64,000 bases of DNA. It comes from G965267335 sp965267335. Its GTDB lineage: Bacteria; Bacteroidota; Bacteroidia; Cytophagales; JAAEPT01. Position numbers and translations under genes: made by a program. The stretch is taken from NCBI GenBank assembly GCA_965267335.1, contig OZ253953.1, positions 1,240,001 to 1,304,000 of the forward strand. Direction: 5' to 3'. The notes under the pieces are model-generated. The model saw only the letters and a program-made list of their open reading frames with translations, was not told the origin of the DNA and did not search any database. This document shows positions 9,381 through 15,980 of the stretch, one piece after another. The stretch's first letter is position 1. The number at the start of each line of letters is the position of its first letter.

Positions 9381-10382
9381 TTAAGGTACTTCGATTCGGT
9401 TTAAGATTTCGGTAATAATTTGATCAGTGGAAATATTCTCAGCTTCAGCTTCATAGCTTAAACCTATTCGGTGTCTCATCACATCATGGCAGACCTCTCT
9501 GATATCCTCGGGAATGACATACCCTCTATGGTGAATGAAAGCATAGGCTCTTGCTGCGATTGCCATACTTATACTTGCCCGAGGCGATCCTCCGAATTCT
9601 ATGTAGTTAGCAATTTCGCTCAATCCGAATTCCTTTGGCTGACGCGTAGCGAAAACAAGATCAACGATGTAGTTTTCAATTTTCTCGTCTATATAGATTT
9701 CGGTTACCAGTTCTCTGGCCTTTAGTATTTCGGCTGGCTTAACTACTGATTTGACTTTCGGTTTGTCCTTTTTAATGTTTTGTCGGATAATGAGTTTTTC
9801 TTCCTCTTTTTTCGGGTAATCAATTACCGTTTTCATCATGAACCTGTCGACCTGGGCTTCCGGGAGGGGATAGGTGCCTTCCTGCTCGACCGGGTTTTGT
9901 GTAGCCATTACAAGGAAGGGTTCGGGTAATTTATGAGTTTCGTCTCCGATGGTGACCTGTCGCTCCTGCATGACTTCGAGTAATGCACTTTGCACTTTGG
10001 CCGGAGCACGGTTAATTTCATCAGCAAGTATAAAATTTGAAAATATGGGTCCTTTCTTTATTGAAAACTCCTCTTTCTTCTGGCTGTAGATCATGGTTCC
10101 AATAAGGTCAGCGGGTAGCAGGTCGGGGGTGAATTGTATTCTGCTGAAGCCGGCATCTATGGATGTGGCAAGTGTGTTAATAGCAAGTGTCTTTGCTAAT
10201 CCGGGTACACCTTCCAGCAGTATATGACCATTGGCGAGTAGTGCGATCATCAGTCTTTCAGAAAGCTTTTCCTGACCAACGATGACTTTACTCATTTCCA
10301 TTTTTAACAGATCGATAAACGTGCTTCCCTTAGCGATCTTTTCATTAATTTCTTTAATGTCGATAGTTGCTGTTTCCTCCAT
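9381..10382 (-). CDS. moxR: MoxR family AAA+ ATPase
   Basis: 333 aa. The Walker A variant GVPGLAKT lies near residues 59-66, Walker B is FILADEINRAP near 118-128, sensor 1 is LVMATQNPVEQEGTYPLPEAQ, and the arginine-finger region VDRFMMK follows; all are hallmarks of the MoxR subfamily. A cytosolic chaperone-like ATPase thought to remodel or activate VWA partner proteins. First gene of the seven-gene Bat operon, which reads without sizeable gaps to 2170. The start ATG follows a purine-poor leader, as is usual in Bacteroidota. Confidence 0.93.
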   Translation of the reverse strand: MEETATIDIKEINEKIAKGSTFIDLLKMEMSKVIVGQEKLSERLMIALLANGHILLEGVPGLAKTLAINTLATSIDAGFSRIQFTPDLLPADLIGTMIYSQKKEEFSIKKGPIFSNFILADEINRAPAKVQSALLEVMQERQVTIGDETHKLPEPFLVMATQNPVEQEGTYPLPEAQVDRFMMKTVIDYPKKEEEKLIIRQNIKKDKPKVKSVVKPAEILKARELVTEIYIDEKIENYIVDLVFATRQPKEFGLSEIANYIEFGGSPRASISMAIAARAYAFIHHRGYVIPEDIREVCHDVMRHRIGLSYEAEAENISTDQIITEILNRIEVP

Positions 10383-10476
10383 ATCGTCTATCCTTTTGTT
10401 AACCAGTAAAATTGAGAACGAGATTTAATCCCCTAAATTATAAGTCAGAATTTTTTTCGTCAAGTAGGAAGTGAAA

Positions 10477-10508
10477 TTTGTAGTGGTAATTCCAGATATT
10501 TACTTTTA
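10477..10508 (+). promoter_or_regulatory. Possible Bacteroidota-type promoter for the J-domain gene
   Basis: TTTG at 10477-10480 and TACTTTTA at 10501-10508, 20 bp apart, resemble the -33 / -7 (TAnnTTTG) elements with one mismatch in the last base. The start codon is at 10515, so the transcript would be nearly leaderless. Weak evidence from pattern alone. Confidence 0.3.
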
Positions 10509-10514
10509 TAGTCA

Positions 10515-11129
10515 ATGAATTATCATCAGATTTTAGGGGTTCCTCCGGGTGCTGGTAAGGAAAGAATAAAAAAAGCTTACCGGAGAATAGCGATGCAGAG
10601 CCATCCGGATAGGACTGATGACCCTGCAGCTCATGAGCGATTTCGTAAGGCCACTATAGCATATGATGCCCTTGTGGAGGGGAAGATTCCAAAAAGAAGA
10701 GTTCGTTCAGCATCCAGAACCAAGACGGCAAAAGAGAAGTACTGGAATAGAACTACACCACCCAGGGATAAAAGGGAATATCAGGATTGGTATAATGTCG
10801 CCCAGGAGAAAGCGAGGCACTATAGCCGTATCCGTTATGAGCAGATGAAAAAGGAGGCAGAGGCTTTCAGAAAGACATCAGGATATTGGGCAGCGATTTT
10901 CATGAGTGGTCTTTTATCTCTTGGGATTATTGTAGCTGGTATTCTTTCCTTGGTGGTACCATGGTATATGGTGATCAATTTTGATAGTTATGGTTTGGGC
11001 GAACAAGAGTTTGAAAGGTATTTGTCAATGGCAGTTTTTTGTACAGCTCTGGGGCTTGTCTTGTTATATTTTTCCAGAAAGACCTACATTTTTGAGGAGT
11101 GGCGTTATTGGCGGAAGAATAAGAAGTAA
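10515..11129 (+). CDS. J-domain (DnaJ-like) membrane protein
   Basis: 204 aa. Residues 1-60 form a J domain with the catalytic HPD tripeptide at 30-32 (QSHPDRTDD), needed to stimulate an Hsp70 ATPase. A basic linker (SASRTKTAKEKYWNR) and a charged helix follow. Two membrane helices near 125-147 and 170-187 anchor the C-terminus. It lacks the zinc-finger and C-terminal substrate-binding domains of true DnaJ, so it is a specialised co-chaperone, probably recruiting DnaK to the inner membrane. Divergent from moxR; no operon partner downstream. Confidence 0.85.
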   Translation: MNYHQILGVPPGAGKERIKKAYRRIAMQSHPDRTDDPAAHERFRKATIAYDALVEGKIPKRRVRSASRTKTAKEKYWNRTTPPRDKREYQDWYNVAQEKARHYSRIRYEQMKKEAEAFRKTSGYWAAIFMSGLLSLGIIVAGILSLVVPWYMVINFDSYGLGEQEFERYLSMAVFCTALGLVLLYFSRKTYIFEEWRYWRKNKK

Positions 11130-11221
11130 AGGAAGTAGTTCTGAATGATTAGAGTTATAGTAAATAGCCAATTGGAATAATTTATATAGGCTCCAAATTC
11201 AGTTTTTCGATACAATGTATA

Positions 11222-11243
11222 GGGATTAGCTTTGCTGATATCC
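11222..11243. repeat. Short palindrome GGGATTAGC-type, copy 1
   Basis: An imperfect hairpin with GGGATTAGC on the left and GCTGATATCC on the right. A second copy with a cleaner stem lies at 11583-11603. The pair suggests a small interspersed palindromic repeat rather than a gene part. Confidence 0.4.
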
Positions 11244-11303
11244 TCAGATTCTAGTGGATCAAAAGGCACGTTGCTTTGTCAAAAGTTATACTGAGACGCC
11301 ATG

Positions 11304-11459
11304 TTATTTTGTTTTCCAAAGGATAAAATACAGAGCTGAAAAAACTATAGTTGAGGTTATACAACTTGTTGCAAGGTTGTTTTTAAACCCGGAACTAAAT
11401 GCATATGCGACAATCAAGGCAGAGGTGAGTGCTACAATAAATATGGATTCTTTGGTCAT
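11304..11459 (-). CDS. Small hypothetical two-helix membrane protein (51 aa)
   Basis: An ATG-initiated frame of 51 codons begins at 11459 and ends with TAA at 11304-11306. The product has two hydrophobic stretches (SIFIVALTSALIVAYAF, residues 5-21, and ITSTIVFSALYFILW, residues 34-48) separated by a polar turn with GFKNN, and ends in a basic KTK. This is a credible small membrane protein and reads better than the overlapping + strand GTG frame at 11254-11469, which is compositionally random. No strong ribosome-binding site is visible; a TATGTTTG motif lies upstream on the minus strand. No family recognised. Confidence 0.5.
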   Translation of the reverse strand: MTKESIFIVALTSALIVAYAFSSGFKNNLATSCITSTIVFSALYFILWKTK

Positions 11460-11524
11460 TTATAAATGATTTTGTCGTTCAGTTTAAAATTATCAGGAGC
11501 AAACATACAGTAAAACTATCGGGA

Positions 11525-11540
11525 GTCCTTTGCAAAGGAC
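11525..11540. repeat. Perfect 16-bp palindrome
   Basis: GTCCTTTGCAAAGGAC is a perfect inverted repeat with no loop. It lies in a gene-free stretch (11460-11860) that is dense in palindromes. It could be a protein-binding site or part of a repeat family. Confidence 0.4.
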
Positions 11541-11582
11541 CTTGATTATTATTCTTTAAAAGGGAACTATTGAATTGTCAGA

Positions 11583-11603
11583 GGGATTAGCTTCGCTGAT
11601 CCC
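11583..11603. repeat. Short palindrome GGGATTAGC-type, copy 2
   Basis: GGGATTAGC, a TTC loop, then GCTGATCCC form a hairpin with one mismatch. It resembles copy 1 at 11222-11243 and is followed by a CCCG / T-run / GGG segment. Confidence 0.4.
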
Positions 11604-11618
11604 GTTTTTTGGGACTGT

Positions 11619-11738
11619 CAAACGAAAAGCTGTAACTCTCTTCGTTCGTTATGCTTTTGTTGTTTAACGTTTCACCCATGCGAAGCATCGCTCACTTTAA
11701 ACAACAAAAGCTCGCACTATGTGCGAGCTTTTCGTTTG
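11619..11738. repeat. Nested inverted-repeat element (120 bp)
   Basis: The outer arms are CAAACGAAAAGCT (11619-11631) and its exact complement (11726-11738). The inner arms are GCTTTTGTTGTTTAA (11653-11667) and its exact complement (11697-11711). ATGCGAAGCAT sits in the middle (11679-11689). A third perfect hairpin, AAAAGCTCGCAC-TAT-GTGCGAGCTTTT (11706-11732), overlaps the right arms of both, so the structures are mutually exclusive. No coding frame is present. It could be a small mobile palindromic repeat, a structured RNA or a complex terminator. Confidence 0.55.
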
Positions 11739-11762
11739 CAGAGAGAGGGATTCCCTGTCCGG
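11738..11762 (-). repeat. Degenerate copy of the tRNA-Ser 3' end
   Basis: GCAGAGAGAGGGATTC at the start of this stretch matches the 3' acceptor and T-stem of the tRNA at 11861-11945 apart from one missing dinucleotide, then diverges. No cloverleaf can be completed, so it is a fragment and not a gene. It abuts the nested inverted-repeat element exactly. Confidence 0.45.
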
Positions 11763-11818
11763 CTGTGCCTTGGCCAGACGGGGAACCCCCTGGGGTTCTC
11801 CTCCCTCAAAAAGCGCAT

Positions 11819-11850
11819 AAAAAAAGAGTAAGCCCGTTATGAACTTACTC
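11819..11850 (-). terminator. Rho-independent terminator of tRNA-Ser
   Basis: On the minus strand GAGTAAG pairs with CTTACTC around an 11-nt loop and is followed by seven T residues. It begins about 10 nt beyond the tRNA 3' end, so it most likely ends the tRNA transcript. Confidence 0.75.
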
Positions 11851-11860
11851 TTAAATTAAG

Positions 11861-11945
11861 CAGAGAGAGAGGGATTCGAACCCCCGGTCCCGTAAAGGAC
11901 AATGGTTTTCAAGACCACCGCATTCGACCACTCTGCCATCTCTCT
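11861..11945 (-). tRNA. tRNA-Ser (anticodon UGA)
   Basis: An 85-nt class II tRNA. The acceptor stem is AGAGAGA / TCTCTCT with discriminator G73, typical of serine. The anticodon loop CTTGAAA carries TGA. An extended variable arm (GTCCTTTACGGGAC) and a TTCGAAT T-loop are present. CCA is not encoded. A terminator follows at 11819-11850. Partial copies of both tRNA ends lie nearby (11738-11762 and 12034-12053). Confidence 0.93.
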
Positions 11946-12033
11946 GTTTCTTTAATTAACCTACTATTGGCTAACTAAAAGGTCATTTAATATTTTTCTC
12001 AGAGTGGGAGAAGTTTATCCCGATTCATCGGGA

Positions 12034-12053
12034 ACCACTCTGCCATCTCTCTG
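12034..12053 (-). repeat. Duplicated 5' end of the tRNA-Ser
   Basis: The 20 bases match the 5' part of tRNA-Ser (11927-11946) exactly, covering the acceptor strand and the D-arm start. Beyond that the sequence turns into an unrelated palindrome (TCCCGATTCATCGGGA). It cannot fold as a tRNA. A remnant of a second tRNA copy, or of an integration event that used the tRNA end, are the simplest readings. Confidence 0.55.
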
Positions 12054-12137
12054 TATTAAAATTAGGCCGAACCCTGAATTTTAAGGACTGCAAAAATAAG
12101 TGGCTTTGTTCATTTGAGCAACCAATTAGTAGTTTTT

Positions 12138-13070
12138 TTACTTTTTTTTGACTCCTTTGGTTAAAATTGTTTGTGCCCGCTTGAATCGGTGCAAGCTAGC
12201 GTTGATTTCAAAACCTATCAATAAATCCAGAGAAAGGAATTTGATCCAAATCATGACAGCAATTAAGGTGCCGATGGACCCATACACTTTGTTATAAGTA
12301 GCATAGGGGCTATTGAGATAAGCGAAAAATAGTGAAGTTGCTAACATTCCAAGAATAGTGGCGATCACTGAACCGAGTGAGAAAAACTTGAATCGTTTGT
12401 GCACCGTAGGGGCAAAGTAATAGATGAAGGAGACCGTCAAAAAGAACAAGATAGTGACTACCATGTATTCTACAGTTGTGATTAATACTTTTTGATAATC
12501 AGCAATAACAAGTTGCTTTAAGTAAATTTTACTTACCGTAATCAATGTAACACTGAAGCAGAAAACGGCCAGAATGATTACTGTAAGCGCTAGCGCTACC
12601 AATCGCTTCCTAAGAAATTTGCGTTTTTCTTTTGTATGATACATTCGGTTGAAGGCATCAATTATTCCAACCACGCCATTTGTAGAAAGAAAAAGAGCCA
12701 GTAAGACCCCTATTATTAGTAGGGCGCCTTCTCTATTGGTAGCGAGTTCTTTTATGGTGGATTCCATCGCTTCGAATATTTCTTTTGGAAGCTGAGATCT
12801 CATAAATCCCATAATTTGCCCTTCCTCTATTGGTAAATATGGAATAAGGGTAAACAGGAATAGCAAACCAGGAAAGATAGCCAACGTAAAGTTGAAGGCT
12901 ACTGCATTGGCCTCTGATTGGAGATCTTTATCCTTAAGTTCTTTGAAGAAAATAGAGAAGGTGTCATAAAGTGAAATCCCAAGATTTTTGCTCACTGGAA
13001 TAGCAGAGAGAAGCTTTACAACAGCTTGTACAGGCCAACTATTCGCTAGGAATTGCTTGAATTTCTTCAT
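12138..13070 (-). CDS. YihY/BrkB family inner-membrane protein
   Basis: 310 aa with about six membrane helices. The family's start, in which an amphipathic N-terminus precedes SEANAVAFNFTLAIFPGLLFLFTLIPYLP near residues 56-84, is clear, as is the C-terminal SPYATYNKVYGSIGTLIAVMIWIKFLSLDLLIGFEINA segment. Once called ribonuclease BN, members have no demonstrated RNase activity, and their function (envelope or transport) is open. Overlaps the thioesterase gene by 4 bp and is the last of a three-gene minus-strand unit with mltG. Confidence 0.85.
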   Translation of the reverse strand: MKKFKQFLANSWPVQAVVKLLSAIPVSKNLGISLYDTFSIFFKELKDKDLQSEANAVAFNFTLAIFPGLLFLFTLIPYLPIEEGQIMGFMRSQLPKEIFEAMESTIKELATNREGALLIIGVLLALFLSTNGVVGIIDAFNRMYHTKEKRKFLRKRLVALALTVIILAVFCFSVTLITVSKIYLKQLVIADYQKVLITTVEYMVVTILFFLTVSFIYYFAPTVHKRFKFFSLGSVIATILGMLATSLFFAYLNSPYATYNKVYGSIGTLIAVMIWIKFLSLDLLIGFEINASLHRFKRAQTILTKGVKKK

Positions 13071-13477
13071 GCTTGAAAGTAAGGCTCCATTATTTTGAGA
13101 AAGTAATCCGGAGCTTTAGCGGGTTTATTTGTCTCTAAATCTATAAAAACAAGGGTTGTTTCGCCAGTGGTAAGCAGAGTTTTTTGTTCGTTATACACCT
13201 CATACTCAAACAATATCCTGACAGCGGGTTTGTTTTTAATAATGACTTTGATTGTCAGCAGGTCATCGTAAAGTGCAGGTTTGCGAAATTTTGACTTGTA
13301 TTCAACGACAGGCATCATTACTCCCTGATCTTCCATTTCTTTATAGCTGATGCCTAGGTGTCGGAATGTTTCAACCCGTGCCACTTCAAAATAGGAGGCA
13401 AAATTCCCGTAATAGACATAGCCCATTTTGTCCGTTTCGGCATAGCGGACGCGAAGTTGTATTTCGTGCTCAATCAT
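13067..13477 (-). CDS. YbgC/FcbC-type hotdog acyl-CoA thioesterase
   Basis: 136 aa, standard for a single hotdog fold. The active-site region RYAETDKMGYVYYGNFASYFEVAR (residues 10-33) contains the conserved Asp of the 4-hydroxybenzoyl-CoA-thioesterase-like group, and LGISYKEMEDQG follows as in YbgC. Likely hydrolyses acyl-CoA thioesters in the cytoplasm; the substrate cannot be told from sequence. Overlaps both neighbours by 4 bp, so it is translationally coupled to mltG and YihY. Confidence 0.88.
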   Translation of the reverse strand: MIEHEIQLRVRYAETDKMGYVYYGNFASYFEVARVETFRHLGISYKEMEDQGVMMPVVEYKSKFRKPALYDDLLTIKVIIKNKPAVRILFEYEVYNEQKTLLTTGETTLVFIDLETNKPAKAPDYFLKIMEPYFQA

Positions 13478-14550
13478 CTTATGCCTTTCGCATTAAGTGC
13501 TTGCTGGTATATTCTTGCATTCCGGTTATGCTCTGATAGTGTTTTTGCAAAATTGTGATAGCCGGAAAAATCTTCTTTGGCACAAAAATAAATGTAGTCA
13601 TGTGGCTCAAAGTTGAGTACTGCATCTATTGATTTGGTGTCGGGTATGTTGATTGGGCCAGGAGGTAGACCTGCGTATTTATAAGTATTGTAAGGAGAGT
13701 CTACTTCCAGGTGTTTGTTCAATACTCGTTTTATGGAAAAGTCCCCTACAGCAAATTTTACAGTGGGATCCGCCTGAAGTAACATTCCTTTGTTCAATCG
13801 ATTAATGTATACCCCAGCTACCCTTGGCTTTTCATCATTCTTGTTTGTTTCTGCATTCACAATAGATGCCAGGATCGAAACTTCTACCTGGGACAATCCG
13901 ATTCTTTCAGCCTTTGACTTGCGCTCATCAGTCCAGAAAGTGTCATACTCCTTTTTCATCTTGTCCATCACTGCCCGGGCATCGGTATCTTTATAGACGT
14001 TATATGTATTCGGAATAAACATACAAGGAATTGTGGTTGTTGTAAATCCGAACTCTGCACAGCTGGCAGAGTCATTTAACACAGCCTGTAGCACTTTTTC
14101 TACTTCACGAGGTTTGTATAAATTTTTCGCTAGCAATGGTGGTAATTGCTCCTTTAGTCGTACAGAATTAAATGTGATCTGTGTTTCCCATCTTCTTCTG
14201 ACTCTTAAGTGTCTGACTGCATCCAGGTTACTCCAATTGGTTCGGAATAAAAACAGTCCTGGTTTTACATTATCCTGATACCCCATCACTTTAGCAACAA
14301 ACGAAAAAGAGGTAGCATCATGAAGTATTTTCTTTTTGACTAGAGAGTTGGTAAGGTCTCGAAATTTGTAACTTGTATCATCAGGAATAACAACCCATAC
14401 AGAATCTTTCTTATGTTCTTTACCAGTGGTGTCTACATACGAAACAAGGAAGTTTGGTGAAGTAAACATCTGATAAATATAAAAACCTAACATCGTCAGA
14501 AGCGTAGTACCTCCTATGATGAACAGACCTAATCTTTTTCTTTTTTTCAT
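13474..14550 (-). CDS. mltG: Endolytic murein transglycosylase MltG
   Basis: About 358 aa. A basic N-terminus and a membrane helix (LGLFIIGGTTLLTMLGFYIYQMF) are followed by a LysM-like region and the YceG/MltG catalytic domain. The catalytic Glu is in ILASIVNAETN, and the family block VAGVYINRLNKGMLLQADPTV follows, with the SPYNTY..GLPPGPI motif near the C-terminus. Cleaves nascent glycan strands and sets peptidoglycan strand length. The ATG at 14550 (MKKRKRLG) is preferred over a TTG three codons earlier. First gene of the mltG-thioesterase-YihY unit. Confidence 0.93.
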   Translation of the reverse strand: MKKRKRLGLFIIGGTTLLTMLGFYIYQMFTSPNFLVSYVDTTGKEHKKDSVWVVIPDDTSYKFRDLTNSLVKKKILHDATSFSFVAKVMGYQDNVKPGLFLFRTNWSNLDAVRHLRVRRRWETQITFNSVRLKEQLPPLLAKNLYKPREVEKVLQAVLNDSASCAEFGFTTTTIPCMFIPNTYNVYKDTDARAVMDKMKKEYDTFWTDERKSKAERIGLSQVEVSILASIVNAETNKNDEKPRVAGVYINRLNKGMLLQADPTVKFAVGDFSIKRVLNKHLEVDSPYNTYKYAGLPPGPINIPDTKSIDAVLNFEPHDYIYFCAKEDFSGYHNFAKTLSEHNRNARIYQQALNAKGIR

Positions 14551-14609
14551 GGCAAACAAAAATAAGAATTAGGTTCGCAATCTGAAATGTTTCTAATATT
14601 GCAAAATAA

Positions 14610-15239
14610 ATGGCAGCACAATATTTACATATTAATCCCGAACACCCTGATACAAGACAGATGAATCAGGTAGTAGACGTGCTTAAGGCCGGTGGCTTGG
14701 TGATTTATCCAACGGATACTGTTTATGGGTTGGGGTGTGATATTACTAAGCCCAGGGCAATTGAGAAAATCTGCAATATTAAAGGCTTAAAAAGAAATCA
14801 GGCCCACTTTGCCTTTATTTGTTACGATTTGAGTCATATCGCTGAATATTCCAAGCAGTTGGATAATGTTGTATTCAAGGCGATGAAGAGAGCTACACCG
14901 GGTCCGTATACTTTTATTCTGAATGCAAGTAGTAAGGTTCCTAAGCTACTTTTGACCAACAAAAAAACCGTGGGGATAAGGGTTCCTGACAATGAAATCC
15001 CAAGAAATCTCGTAAAAGGTTTAGGCAATCCGATAATTACGACTTCCATTAAAGATGATGATGAATTTCTGGAGTATACTACTGACCCTGAAATGATCTA
15101 TGAGCGATTTAAGGATAAAGTAGATATAGTTATTGACGGTGGTTATGGTAATGTTGTTCCATCAACAGTAATTGATTGTACTTCAGGTAGCCTTGAGGTG
15201 ATCCGGGAAGGGATGGGTGAATTGGAAGGAGTGATATGA
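14610..15239 (+). CDS. YrdC/YciO-type L-threonylcarbamoyladenylate synthase family protein
   Basis: 209 aa, the length of the single-domain YrdC/YciO group and lacking the extra Sua5 domain. GGLVIYPTDTVYGLGCDITKP (about 29-49) and KKTVGIRVPDNEIPRNLV (about 115-132) are the ATP/threonine-binding blocks. The K(R/N)Q..F / PGPYTFIL pattern resembles YciO more than TsaC, so a role in t6A tRNA modification is likely for the fold but not certain for this paralogue. Divergent from mltG by 60 bp. The stop overlaps the next gene by 4 bp. Confidence 0.85.
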   Translation: MAAQYLHINPEHPDTRQMNQVVDVLKAGGLVIYPTDTVYGLGCDITKPRAIEKICNIKGLKRNQAHFAFICYDLSHIAEYSKQLDNVVFKAMKRATPGPYTFILNASSKVPKLLLTNKKTVGIRVPDNEIPRNLVKGLGNPIITTSIKDDDEFLEYTTDPEMIYERFKDKVDIVIDGGYGNVVPSTVIDCTSGSLEVIREGMGELEGVI

Positions 15240-15868
15240 AGGTAGTAATAGAACTTCATTACCTTCCCAAAATCTCATACTTCAAAGCCTTATCGGAGGG
15301 AGAGAGTGTTTTATTTGATATTTGGGAAAATTTTCAGAAACAAACCTTCAGAAATAGATGCCATATCAAGTCTGCGAACAAGCCTGTTGAGCAGCTAGTC
15401 ATTCCGGTAAAGGTGGATCAAGGTCGCGAAATACAGAATGTACGGATAGACTATCGGCAAAAGTGGAATTCGGTGCATTTACATGCCATCAGGTCTGCTT
15501 ATGGAAAGGCACCTTATTTCGAGTACTACTATCCGGAGCTGGAAGCATTGTTTAAACAAAAGCCTCAGAGCCTTGTGGAGTTTAACTTGTCACTTATAAA
15601 ATTTTGTTTGAAGTGTTTACAATTTGACCTGCAAGTGGAATTAACTAAAAAGTATACGGAAACATATAGTTCTGACGTTATAGATTACAGATGGTTTTTG
15701 GATAAAAAAAAACCAGTCCATGACATTGACATACCAGTGTATCAACAAATTTTTGGCAAAGAATTTGAGTCTGACTTAAGTGTAATTGATTTGATTTTTT
15801 GTGCGGGTCCGGAGGCCGGCAGCATTGTTAGCGCATCTAATTGGTCACATCCGAACAAAACAAAGTAA
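15236..15868 (+). CDS. WbqC-like family protein
   Basis: 210 aa. The N-terminal LHYLPKISYFKAL resembles the QPxYLPWxGYF start of WbqC proteins. The internal features FRNRCHIKSANKPVEQLVIPV and SIRSAYGKAPYFEYYYPELEALF-like helices are typical of Bacteroidota members. The function is unproven; relatives sit in glycan gene clusters or beside lepB/mltG. The ATGA overlap with the YrdC gene implies an operon. Confidence 0.8.
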   Translation: MKVVIELHYLPKISYFKALSEGESVLFDIWENFQKQTFRNRCHIKSANKPVEQLVIPVKVDQGREIQNVRIDYRQKWNSVHLHAIRSAYGKAPYFEYYYPELEALFKQKPQSLVEFNLSLIKFCLKCLQFDLQVELTKKYTETYSSDVIDYRWFLDKKKPVHDIDIPVYQQIFGKEFESDLSVIDLIFCAGPEAGSIVSASNWSHPNKTK

Positions 15869-15980
15869 TTCGGTGTTTGTACTATAACTGGTTAAACCAA
15901 ATTTTCGTTGTTAATAATAGATATTTACTACAGTTAGGGCTATATTTACCTATAGCTGTCTTATATTTTAGATAGATTGA

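Noticed and set aside
11254..11469. GTG-initiated 71-codon plus-strand frame.
   Set aside because: Composition is random, there is no family signal, and the opposite strand carries a better two-helix membrane protein frame.
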